Shown here: piece by piece, positions 1 to 6,491 of the stretch
How the letters are laid out: every line of letters starts with the position of its first letter
How positions within the stretch are numbered: position 1 is the first letter of the stretch
IMG/VR virus record: IMGVR_UViG_3300025781_000102
Location: 1 to 20,153 of that record
Source: a virus
DNA: 20,153 nucleotides
Strand: one strand, 5' to 3'
Position numbers and translations under genes: made by a program
Notes under the pieces: model-generated
Databases searched by the model: none
What the model saw: only the letters and a program-made list of their open reading frames with translations
Told to the model about the DNA's origin: nothing

Positions 1-1217
1 GCTGTATTTTCGTCTTGTGATTTTACAAACTTACCTTGATCTTTACCAATAATAAATTCACCTGTAAATTTAACAGGATTGCCAACAGGCTTCTTATTAA
101 AATAAAGATTACGGACCACAATACCTTCACGTTCTTTGACGTTACCAAATTCTGATTTTACAGCGCCTTTGACTACTTGACCGAGTACGATTGTTGATCT
201 TACAACAATAGCTCCGCAAATTGCAGATCTTACAGTCTTTTCATTATTATCTTTAATTATTGTATCTAATGGTTGACCGCTTGTAACTGCTTGATAGACT
301 TTCTTACTGTATGGAGAAGCTTTTGTACCATCAGCGAAAGTAACGATTTCACCTACTGGATTATGACACTCACCGAGCCATGCATTTAATGTTTTTGTAA
401 CAGCATGATCAGCTGTGTATACAACAGTAAATTTTTCCTGTAAAGCAGGACCAAAATCTACAGCTTCGACATCTTCATCTCTAATTGCTGGTATTGTACT
501 GTATAGATCAAATCCTGCTTCTTTTGCCCATGGTCTTACTTTTTCAATAATTCGCTCTAAAGCACCAACATCATAATTTGTCTCCGAAGGCTTTCTTGTT
601 TCAGGATCAAATTGATTTACACCGTGAATGGCGATAAAATTTCTATCATACGCAACAACGTTAGTATGGCCATAAACGTACTCAGCGTTAAAAAATCTCT
701 GAGGCGTTTTTTCAAACATACCGAGTTGTTCGAGTTCTTCTTTTATTGACGGTAAGGAATTATTAAAAATTCTAAGAATTAAAGAAGCCGCCTCAATTAA
801 ACCATGTGGTTTAGTAGGATCTTTACTAACTAATCTTTTACCGAGATTAGCAATAGTGACACCCTTAATGTCTTCAACATTATGTTTTGCACCACGATCT
901 AAACCAAACTGCATCTTACCTTCATCATCTAAAAGTATCTTACCTTCATCGTCACGAGCAATTTTAATTGAAACATTAGATCCATCAATTTTTTCTGCAG
1001 GTACCTCTGATTCAATAGCTTCGACAGCATTATGAAAAACCTGTATAAGATCTTTACCGGTTTTAACACCTGGTATATCAAACGGGTGTATCATATGACC
1101 ACCTGCGCCACCCTCTAAAAGAATCTGCTTAGGTAATAAAATTGTTTGTCTAGGCAAAGCAGGAACAGCTCTACCGAGACATTTTTCTGCGTAAAGATCT
1201 TTTAAGCTCTTATACAT
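1..1217 (-). CDS. Nucleotidyltransferase (DNA/RNA ligase)-like phage protein, partial at the window edge
   Basis: The reading frame opens with ATG at 1217-1215 and runs off the window after 405 codons, so the C-terminus is missing. A good Shine-Dalgarno (AAGGAG) lies 8 bases upstream, one of the few in the window, and the start overlaps the previous gene by 8 bp. Visible motifs fit the covalent nucleotidyltransferase fold: EKIDGSN at residues 75-81 (motif I KxDG, candidate nucleotide-accepting Lys76), AEYVYGHTN near 178-186 (possible motif III), EGIVVR at 364-369 (motif IV) and PVKFTGEF at 381-388 (possible motif V). A GGHMIHPFD segment (40-48) precedes the core; I recall the combination HPFD plus KxDG from large uncharacterised proteins of marine T4-like phages. 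It could be a ligase or an inactive relative. Substrate (RNA or DNA) cannot be told. Its place in a probable virion-gene cluster suggests late expression. Confidence 0.62.
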   Translation of the reverse strand, partial: MYKSLKDLYAEKCLGRAVPALPRQTILLPKQILLEGGAGGHMIHPFDIPGVKTGKDLIQVFHNAVEAIESEVPAEKIDGSNVSIKIARDDEGKILLDDEGKMQFGLDRGAKHNVEDIKGVTIANLGKRLVSKDPTKPHGLIEAASLILRIFNNSLPSIKEELEQLGMFEKTPQRFFNAEYVYGHTNVVAYDRNFIAIHGVNQFDPETRKPSETNYDVGALERIIEKVRPWAKEAGFDLYSTIPAIRDEDVEAVDFGPALQEKFTVVYTADHAVTKTLNAWLGECHNPVGEIVTFADGTKASPYSKKVYQAVTSGQPLDTIIKDNNEKTVRSAICGAIVVRSTIVLGQVVKGAVKSEFGNVKEREGIVVRNLYFNKKPVGNPVKFTGEFIIGKDQGKFVKSQDENT

Positions 1218-1668
1218 TGAATAACTCCTTAACTGATGGATCTTGTTTCTCCATTACTTTTATCAAATGCTTAAGCTTTGATTGAAAGTTTTTCGGAGTT
1301 ATTGAATTTACAAATTTTAAATAATTTGGATTTTTTAGACGCTCTATGTTGTCTTCTTTAACTTCACTTTCTTTTAAAAAATTTTCAATTGACTCCTGCA
1401 TTTCAATAGCATTATCTGGAGTAATATCTGATGTAGTAAATTCAGCATCAATATCTCCAATAGGAATATTCATAGCAAGAGATTTAGCTAAAAGTTTAAC
1501 TAAATTTGTATACCCCTGATCCATCATGGGTTTTTGTTCTGTGGCTTGTGCTGGCTGTAACTCAGCAGCTGCATTAGGAGCAGGCGCTGCAGCATCCGTA
1601 GCAGGCTGCTGTTCATCTTGTTCATTTACAAGCTTTAAATATTCATTGTACCTCTTAAGAAAACTCAT
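1210..1668 (-). CDS. Hypothetical protein with Ala/Pro/Gln-rich linker, probable virion-associated
   Basis: This is a 152-aa protein of no family I recognise. Residues 1-17 form a short amphipathic helix-like segment (starting MSFLKRYNEYLK). A low-complexity Ala/Pro/Gln/Glu stretch follows at about 18-46, and then a predicted helical, charged domain to the end. There are no membrane segments or obvious catalytic motifs. The leader plus flexible linker resembles the layout of proteins packaged in or attached to phage heads, which is inference. The start is ATG at 1668. A CATAAATA octamer lies only 6 bases upstream and there is no Shine-Dalgarno. The 3' end overlaps the start of the ligase-like gene by 8 bp, so the two are probably translated from one message. 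Confidence 0.7.
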   Translation of the reverse strand: MSFLKRYNEYLKLVNEQDEQQPATDAAAPAPNAAAELQPAQATEQKPMMDQGYTNLVKLLAKSLAMNIPIGDIDAEFTTSDITPDNAIEMQESIENFLKESEVKEDNIERLKNPNYLKFVNSITPKNFQSKLKHLIKVMEKQDPSVKELFNV

Positions 1669-1674
1669 ATGAAG

Positions 1675-1682
1675 TATTTATG
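1675..1682 (-). promoter_or_regulatory. Candidate T4-type late promoter
   Basis: On the minus strand this reads CATAAATA, one mismatch from the T4 late promoter TATAAATA recognised by gp55, which is encoded in this window. It ends 6 bases before the ATG at 1668, so the transcript would begin at or next to the start codon. The octamer is short and the region AT-rich, so chance cannot be excluded. Confidence 0.4.
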
Positions 1683-1685
1683 AAT

Positions 1686-2237
1686 TTATACAATGAGAAG
1701 CTGTCTTGTTTTAAGTGTATTAAAGAAATCTTGATTTAAAAATGTCAAACCTTGTTTTTTTGTAAAAAGTTTAACCTTATTAAAAGTATAAGAAGCATAA
1801 TCTAATGTATCTATATACTGTCGTAATTTCAAAATAAATTCCCTATATTCACCGTTATTGCTTTTTCTAAGACTCCTTATGTCCGAAAATGGTCTATTAT
1901 AAACAAAGACGCGTATAGGCAAAATGTTTTTAAGCTTTACGATAAATTTCTCTATAAAGATATCTATTGTATCAAAATACTCACCTAACCTACCCGGCGC
2001 TATATTGCTGTAATATAGTACGACCTTATCTCGTTGAGTATAAGACATAAGCCTATTGCATACTGCAATTGTAATTTTATTCATTATAATGCGCTTTATA
2101 TCAGGCGTAAGCTTTTTTGAATCAAGCAAATTAAACTGATATAATTCGTCAATAATATTACCTTCTACATCTTCTATTATATGATTAAGATCAAGAAGAC
2201 GAAAATTATATTCCTGAAATATTATATCGTTTGCCAC
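1686..2237 (-). CDS. Hypothetical protein, 183 aa
   Basis: I do not recognise a family. The 183-aa product is rich in Ile, Leu, Phe, Lys and Asp and looks like a mixed alpha/beta globular protein without signal peptide, membrane helix or low-complexity region. The start is taken as GTG at 2237 (Met-Ala-Asn-Asp); no Shine-Dalgarno precedes it, and the first in-frame ATG is about 50 codons in and would remove conserved-looking sequence. It sits 13 bp after the stop of the GIY-YIG gene and 17 bp before the next gene, in a tight same-strand run. Context suggests a late gene, possibly a minor structural or assembly protein, but nothing in the sequence shows this directly. Confidence 0.65.
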   Translation of the reverse strand: MANDIIFQEYNFRLLDLNHIIEDVEGNIIDELYQFNLLDSKKLTPDIKRIIMNKITIAVCNRLMSYTQRDKVVLYYSNIAPGRLGEYFDTIDIFIEKFIVKLKNILPIRVFVYNRPFSDIRSLRKSNNGEYREFILKLRQYIDTLDYASYTFNKVKLFTKKQGLTFLNQDFFNTLKTRQLLIV

Positions 2238-2250
2238 ACAAACAGTATAA

Positions 2251-2688
2251 CTACAGATTATTAGATTTCAAGAATTGTTCGGTAATATGTTTTGGTGGTG
2301 TACCGATTCTTACATTTATTATACCGTTGTAATAATCATCTCTTAAAAGAACATTCTTATTAATCTGTTCCCTTATTTCAAAATAACCTAATTCCCATTT
2401 TGATCCGCATGCTCGTAAAATTCTGAATAGGAATTTATCTTTACCGTATTTGACAATATCAGCGTTAAGTTCATTGGAGGAGCTTGTATAAGATTTCCAA
2501 TCCGATTCTTTATAATCTATTCTATTCTTTTTTTTACCTTTAAGCGGCTTACGTCTAATCTTCGATATGCATTGTTTTTTGCCAATGTATTTTCTATTAG
2601 TAACGGTGTTTGTAATTTCATAGATAAAACCAAATGTTTGATCATCTATGACAACACCATCGGAAAGTAACCAGTGACCGTAATCCAC
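2251..2688 (-). CDS. GIY-YIG family endonuclease
   Basis: A 145-aa single-domain nuclease. The two family elements are visible: GFIYEIT at residues 20-26 (the GIY strand) and RKYIGKK at 32-38 (the YIG strand), followed by a basic segment at 43-56, an ESDWKSYTSSSNELNADI block (61-78) and a candidate catalytic glutamate, Glu104, in LGYFEIREQ. An Asn-rich turn near 119-125 (YYNGIINV) could supply the late conserved Asn. GIY-YIG enzymes cut DNA with one metal ion; in phages they are homing endonucleases (Seg, I-TevI types) or resident nucleases. No extra DNA-recognition domain of the I-TevI type is present. The start is GTG at 2688, without a Shine-Dalgarno, 12 bp after the upstream stop. It lies inside a probable late operon and is not next to an intron. 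Confidence 0.82.
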   Translation of the reverse strand: MDYGHWLLSDGVVIDDQTFGFIYEITNTVTNRKYIGKKQCISKIRRKPLKGKKKNRIDYKESDWKSYTSSSNELNADIVKYGKDKFLFRILRACGSKWELGYFEIREQINKNVLLRDDYYNGIINVRIGTPPKHITEQFLKSNNL

Positions 2689-2700
2689 AAATATTAATTA

Positions 2701-2973
2701 TTATGAAGGTAAATAAGGTCTACGTGACATCACCGGAAATGTTTTCTTTTTATCCTTTTGCTTGATATTTCGCTTACCATTTTTTGATTTTACTTTTGCA
2801 CCTAAAGCTGCTGTAGCTGGGTCGAATGGTCTTGCATCAAGGCCACCGTATATTTGAGGGCCTTGCATATCAGGGTTACTAGCTGCTGCAGCTGCAGCAG
2901 GACCAAACACCCCTGCAGCAGAGTTAGCATCTTCGTCTAATAATCTATAAAATATTGATTTAAACTTATCCAT
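2701..2973 (-). CDS. Small basic-tailed protein with acidic amphipathic N-terminus, probable virion-associated
   Basis: A 90-aa protein, not recognised. Residues 1-15 form an amphipathic segment with FYRLLDE (8-14), then an Ala-rich low-complexity region (19-33), a Gly/Pro-containing middle, and a strongly basic C-terminal third (about 60-80, Lys/Arg-rich) ending in SRRPYLPS. This composition suits a small packaged or DNA-contacting head protein; the Leu-Asp-Glu at 12-14 matches the L/I-x-E cleavage rule of T4-type prohead proteases. Both points are inference. It is the first gene of the minus-strand cluster, divergent from uvsY with only 35 bp between start codons, and a TATAAAAA octamer lies 4 bases before its ATG. 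Confidence 0.68.
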   Translation of the reverse strand: MDKFKSIFYRLLDEDANSAAGVFGPAAAAAASNPDMQGPQIYGGLDARPFDPATAALGAKVKSKNGKRNIKQKDKKKTFPVMSRRPYLPS

Positions 2974-3000
2974 TGAATTTTTATATTCTTATACTATTAT
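2973..3000 (+). promoter_or_regulatory. Sigma70-like promoter of the uvsY-uvsW-55-47-46 operon
   Basis: TTGAAT (2973-2978), a 16-bp spacer and TATTAT (2995-3000). The -10 box ends 8 bases before the ATG at 3009, so the expected transcription start is about 2 nt from the start codon. The -35 box overlaps the start codon of the divergent minus-strand gene, so use of one promoter could hinder the other. The same arrangement recurs before gp41, uvsX and gp43. Confidence 0.5.
2978..2985 (-). promoter_or_regulatory. Candidate late promoter of the first minus-strand cluster
   Basis: On the minus strand this reads TATAAAAA, one mismatch from the T4 late octamer TATAAATA, ending 4 bases before the ATG at 2973. 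It lies at the divergent head of the cluster, where a promoter is needed. No Shine-Dalgarno lies between it and the start. Confidence 0.4.
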
Positions 3001-3008
3001 TTAAGTTA

Positions 3009-3398
3009 ATGCTTGAAGAATACATAAAGGAACTTGAAGAGGATCTTAAAATTAATGAACTTAATTTAAAGGATTATCAGCTCCGTCTGCCTGCTCTAAA
3101 GCATAAATGGGCCGGTAGACTAATTCGTCATAAGATGGAGATAGCTCGTGAAACAAAATCTTTGGAACAATTAAAGCGTAAATTATTCGATGAGATTCAA
3201 AGACAGGCAGCTGTCAAGCTTACGGCTCCTACTATACAAGGCGCTGTTGATACGAGACAAGAAGTCTTAGCGAAAAAGCAGGAGATTGACGAAAAGAAAT
3301 TAATTGTTGAACTCTTAGAAAAGACAGAAAAAACTTTAAGTAGTACTACTTTTGATATTAAAAACCTTGTCGAGATAATTAAACTCGAAACTATGTAA
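3009..3398 (+). CDS. uvsY: UvsY-like recombination mediator
   Basis: A 129-aa all-helical, charged protein. T4 UvsY (137 aa) helps load UvsX recombinase onto SSB-coated single-stranded DNA. The N-terminal region (LEEYIKELEEDLKIN, then KHKWAGRLIRHKMEI at 31-45 and KSLEQLKRKLF at 50-60) matches, as I remember it, the T4 pattern of a Leu-Glu-rich helix, a Lys-x-Trp element and a Lys/Arg-rich helix. Position supports the call: it is directly upstream of uvsW, as uvsY and uvsW are neighbours in T4. I chose ATG 3009; a TTG at 2973 would add 12 hydrophobic residues, but that stretch carries the promoter. The stop is followed after 1 bp by uvsW. The call rests on weak similarity plus synteny. Confidence 0.66.
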   Translation: MLEEYIKELEEDLKINELNLKDYQLRLPALKHKWAGRLIRHKMEIARETKSLEQLKRKLFDEIQRQAAVKLTAPTIQGAVDTRQEVLAKKQEIDEKKLIVELLEKTEKTLSSTTFDIKNLVEIIKLETM

Positions 3399-3399
3399 T

Positions 3400-4875
3400 A
3401 TGATAGAGTTTGATTACGATACTTCTAAACGCATGGGCATCATCAAGGGCGATGAGCTGCAGGAGATTCGTGAACATTTTTCGGTAAAAAACGAAGGCGC
3501 AAAATTTATGCGCAAGTATGGTAGATTCCTACCGCCGCGTACATATGCAATCACACCAACAGGTAGATTTGAGCCATGTATGGTTGATGAGATACAGAAT
3601 TATATTCGAGCTAATCAGATAACCGGGGGACAAATCTTTAACAGGGAATTATTTGAAGAGGTATCACCCGCGAGACATAGCTGGCATCAACAACTTGATT
3701 TTAAAAATACAATTCAACAACTTAAAATTCCTCTTAGAGACTACCAGGAGGATATTGTAAAGAAGTGTCTCTTTAGAGGTCGCGGTACGGTCATTCTTGC
3801 TACAGCTGGTGGAAAAACCTTAACCTCAGCCTCACTTCTAACACAAATTTATAATATCTACATGTCACCATATAACAAACAAACGTTTAAATGTTTGTTT
3901 ATTGTACCAGACCGCGGTCTTGTTGAGCAGACATCGAGTGATTTTAATGAATATTGTGTACCATTTACAGTGTCAAAATGGACAGGTGATGATGAATTAA
4001 ATCTTAACTCTAACGTTATTGTTGCCAATCTAGGCATATTACAGAGTAAGAATTCAAATTTAGATTGGATACAGGATATAGATGTATTGTTCGTTGACGA
4101 AGTACATAAAATTCGTCGAGGAAATGAAATTAACAAACTATTCAAAAAAGTTAAAACACCTTTCCGTTTTGGCTTAACGGGTACAATGCCAGAAGATCCG
4201 CTTGATCAATGGAATATTTTCGGTAAAATTGGTCCTGTATTATACGAAAAGAATAGTTATGAACTCAGAGAAGGTAAGTTCATTACAGGAGCGCAGATTC
4301 AAATTATTAACTTACAGCATAAAAAAGCTAATACGTTTCTTTCTACAGGCACTGGTGCCACTGATGCCTACAGAGAAGAACTTGACATTTTAATTAAAAG
4401 CGAATTTCGTAATAATACAATTAGTACAATTGCTGGTGGTGTAAAGAACAATTCTCTAGTAATGGTCGATTTTATCGAACACGGTGAAATACTATTTGAC
4501 CTAATAAAGAAACAGCATCCTGATAAACAAGTATTCTTTATTAGAGGAGAGGTGGAGATAGCAGAGCGTGAAGCAGTTAAACAATTAATGGAACATCATG
4601 ATAATGTAATTGTCATTGCAATATCAAAAATATTCTCCACAGGTATTAACATTAAAAATTTACATTACATAATTTTTGCATGCGGTGGTAAAGCAAAGGT
4701 TAAAATAGTGCAGTCCATAGGCCGTGGGCTACGATTGCATAAAGATAAGAACCAGCTTATAATATTTGACATTGCTGATAACTATAAATATAGTGCTGCG
4801 CATCTAGAAAAACGAATTTCACTTTATGAAAAAGAAAAAATCAAATACTTTACTAAAATCGTCAACGAAAAGTAA
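3400..4875 (+). CDS. uvsW: UvsW-type DNA/RNA helicase
   Basis: A 491-aa superfamily 2 helicase, close to the roughly 500 aa of T4 UvsW, which unwinds R-loops and branch-migrates recombination intermediates, shifting replication from origin-dependent to recombination-dependent. Motifs in order: Q-like LRDYQEDIV (112-120), Walker A TAGGKT (135-140), DEVH box (233-236), LTGT motif III (259-262), a second RecA-like domain with STGINIKN (413-420), and motif VI QSIGRGLR (438-445) with both arginines. Residues 1-100 correspond to the small N-terminal DNA-binding domain of UvsW. It starts 1 bp after the uvsY stop, with no Shine-Dalgarno, which suggests coupled translation. Its last 50 bp overlap the start of gene 55. 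All key residues are present, so it should be active. Confidence 0.93.
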   Translation: MIEFDYDTSKRMGIIKGDELQEIREHFSVKNEGAKFMRKYGRFLPPRTYAITPTGRFEPCMVDEIQNYIRANQITGGQIFNRELFEEVSPARHSWHQQLDFKNTIQQLKIPLRDYQEDIVKKCLFRGRGTVILATAGGKTLTSASLLTQIYNIYMSPYNKQTFKCLFIVPDRGLVEQTSSDFNEYCVPFTVSKWTGDDELNLNSNVIVANLGILQSKNSNLDWIQDIDVLFVDEVHKIRRGNEINKLFKKVKTPFRFGLTGTMPEDPLDQWNIFGKIGPVLYEKNSYELREGKFITGAQIQIINLQHKKANTFLSTGTGATDAYREELDILIKSEFRNNTISTIAGGVKNNSLVMVDFIEHGEILFDLIKKQHPDKQVFFIRGEVEIAEREAVKQLMEHHDNVIVIAISKIFSTGINIKNLHYIIFACGGKAKVKIVQSIGRGLRLHKDKNQLIIFDIADNYKYSAAHLEKRISLYEKEKIKYFTKIVNEK

Positions 4876-5446
4876 AAAAGAAAAACTTAAGAAGGATAAG
4901 ACGCAGCCTATTCTCGATATTCCTATTGAAGAGGAAATTGACTTAACTGCAGTTGAAGCTTTAATTGAACAACCGGTAGAAGTTGATGTTACAGCAGCGG
5001 TTGCTGTACCGAAGAAAATTAAACCTCGTGATAGAGAGCATTACGTAAATAGTAGAGAATTTGAAGAAGAAATTCGTGCGTATTATAACACAGGTGCTGT
5101 TAGCTATAAACTCGGTGAAAGTATTAATAAGATTGCTCACGGTCTCTCTTTTGCAGGTAACTTTATTAACTACTCATATAAAGAAGAAATGGTAGGCGAC
5201 GCAATCGTCAAAATGTTTTCAGCATTAAAGAATAAAAAATTTAAACTCGATTCAGGATTTAGCCCTTTTTCATATTTTACAACCATTGCATTTCATGCTT
5301 TTATCAATAGAATTAAGAAAGAAAAGAGACACCACGAAACACTCAACGAGTATAGGGAAAAAGTATACAAGGAAATGATGCTTGATCCTGATGAGAACGG
5401 TGGTGCTCATATCTATATTGATGCAACAGGTGATGACGAATATTAA
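4826..5446 (+). CDS. 55: gp55-like late sigma factor
   Basis: A 206-aa protein whose core (about 75-165) matches T4 gp55, the divergent sigma subunit that directs host RNA polymerase to TATAAATA late promoters. Recognisable parts are YSYKEEMVGDAI (117-128) and SYFTTIAFHAFINRIKKEK (139-157), the sigma region 2-like helices. An extension of about 70 residues, first Lys/Ser-rich and then acidic, precedes the core and is absent from the 185-aa T4 protein. The extension is encoded partly inside uvsW (50-bp overlap); no other ATG or obvious start lies before the core, so ATG 4826 is kept. The C-terminus ends in GDDEY, and I do not see the hydrophobic clamp-binding tail (FLY-type) of T4 gp55. It overlaps gene 47 by 14 bp. 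Confidence 0.85.
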   Translation: MKKKKSNTLLKSSTKSKKEKLKKDKTQPILDIPIEEEIDLTAVEALIEQPVEVDVTAAVAVPKKIKPRDREHYVNSREFEEEIRAYYNTGAVSYKLGESINKIAHGLSFAGNFINYSYKEEMVGDAIVKMFSALKNKKFKLDSGFSPFSYFTTIAFHAFINRIKKEKRHHETLNEYREKVYKEMMLDPDENGGAHIYIDATGDDEY

Positions 5447-6491
5447 TCAAGAACTACATACCAAAGGTCAGAAAGTATGTCTTATTGCAGATCTACATGT
5501 AGGTGTACATCAAAATAGTATCTTTTGGCATGAGACATCCTTGAAGTGGGCTGAATGGCTGAGAGATCAGTTATTAGAAAAAGAGATAACTGACATTTTT
5601 ATTCTCGGCGACGTTTATCATTATCGTGATGAAGTTGCGGTTAATACTATTCACGTTGTCAATCAAATTTTATCTTTATGGAAAGACTTTAATATTGTAA
5701 TATTGGTTGGCAATCATGATGCTTACTATAAAGACAGAGCTGATATTAATTCACTTTCTATTTTGAACGGTAAGAACAATATTACCGTAATCGATCAAAC
5801 ATCGACATTCACTGTATTCGGTAAAACACTTACATTCCTACCATGGGGTGCTAAATTAGCAGATCTTCCTAAATCAGATATTGCTTTCGGTCATTTAGAA
5901 ATTGAGAGCTTTAAGATGAATAGCTTTAAGCTCTGTGAACACGGGACAAAGACATCTGATATATTAAGACAAGCAAAGCTCGTCTTTACCGGTCACTTTC
6001 ATCTTCGTGACGAACGCGAATACGATAACGGCACAATCGTATACGTAGGTAATCCATTTGAAATGGATTTTGGCGATACCGGTACAACGAAAGGTTATTA
6101 TATTTTAGATATACCGACGAGTGAATATTGTTTTTATGAAAATACGATATCACCAAAGCATAAAAAGCTGACACTCACAGACATATCAGAAACAAAGAAC
6201 ATTAAGGACGCTATTGGTAATAATATCGTTAAGATCGTTGTAGATAAAAAAGTAGATACAGATAAGATTGAGAGTCTTATAAAGAAAATGTCGTCTTTGA
6301 ATCCTTTCTCTCTTTCTGTAGATTATTCATTGTATGATGATAATATTAGTGTCGATGATCAGAATTATGAAGCTGGTGGTGTCGACCTTCAAAAGACGAT
6401 TGAAGAATTTATAAACGTTCTCGATATCGACAATAAGGCAGAAGTAATTCAGTACTGCATGGATCTATACAAGAGATCACACACATTATGA
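5433..6491 (+). CDS. 47: gp47-like recombination nuclease subunit (SbcD/Mre11 family)
   Basis: A calcineurin-like metallophosphoesterase of 352 aa (T4 gp47 is 339 aa), the nuclease subunit that pairs with gp46 to resect double-strand ends for recombination-dependent replication. The metal-binding set is complete: DLH (20-22), GDVYH (59-63), GNHD (93-96), FGH (152-154) and GHFH (187-190). I place the start at ATG 5433, where the protein begins MTNINQELHT and soon enters the first strand (KVCLIADLH); an upstream ATG at 5382 would add 17 hydrophobic residues fully inside gene 55 and looks spurious. AGGTG lies immediately before 5433 but is too close to be a normal Shine-Dalgarno. It overlaps gene 55 by 14 bp and gene 46 by 4 bp (ATGA), so the subunits should be made together. 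Confidence 0.92.
   Translation: MTNINQELHTKGQKVCLIADLHVGVHQNSIFWHETSLKWAEWLRDQLLEKEITDIFILGDVYHYRDEVAVNTIHVVNQILSLWKDFNIVILVGNHDAYYKDRADINSLSILNGKNNITVIDQTSTFTVFGKTLTFLPWGAKLADLPKSDIAFGHLEIESFKMNSFKLCEHGTKTSDILRQAKLVFTGHFHLRDEREYDNGTIVYVGNPFEMDFGDTGTTKGYYILDIPTSEYCFYENTISPKHKKLTLTDISETKNIKDAIGNNIVKIVVDKKVDTDKIESLIKKMSSLNPFSLSVDYSLYDDNISVDDQNYEAGGVDLQKTIEEFINVLDIDNKAEVIQYCMDLYKRSHTL

Noticed and set aside
2973-3008. TTG start at 2973 giving a 141-aa version of the uvsY-like protein
   Set aside because: It adds 12 hydrophobic residues unlike UvsY, and the stretch carries the probable promoter; ATG 3009 gives a length close to T4 UvsY.
5382-5432. Longer gp47 beginning at ATG 5382
   Set aside because: The extra 17 residues are hydrophobic, lie wholly in another frame of gene 55 and precede the family start; ATG 5433 fits homologue length.
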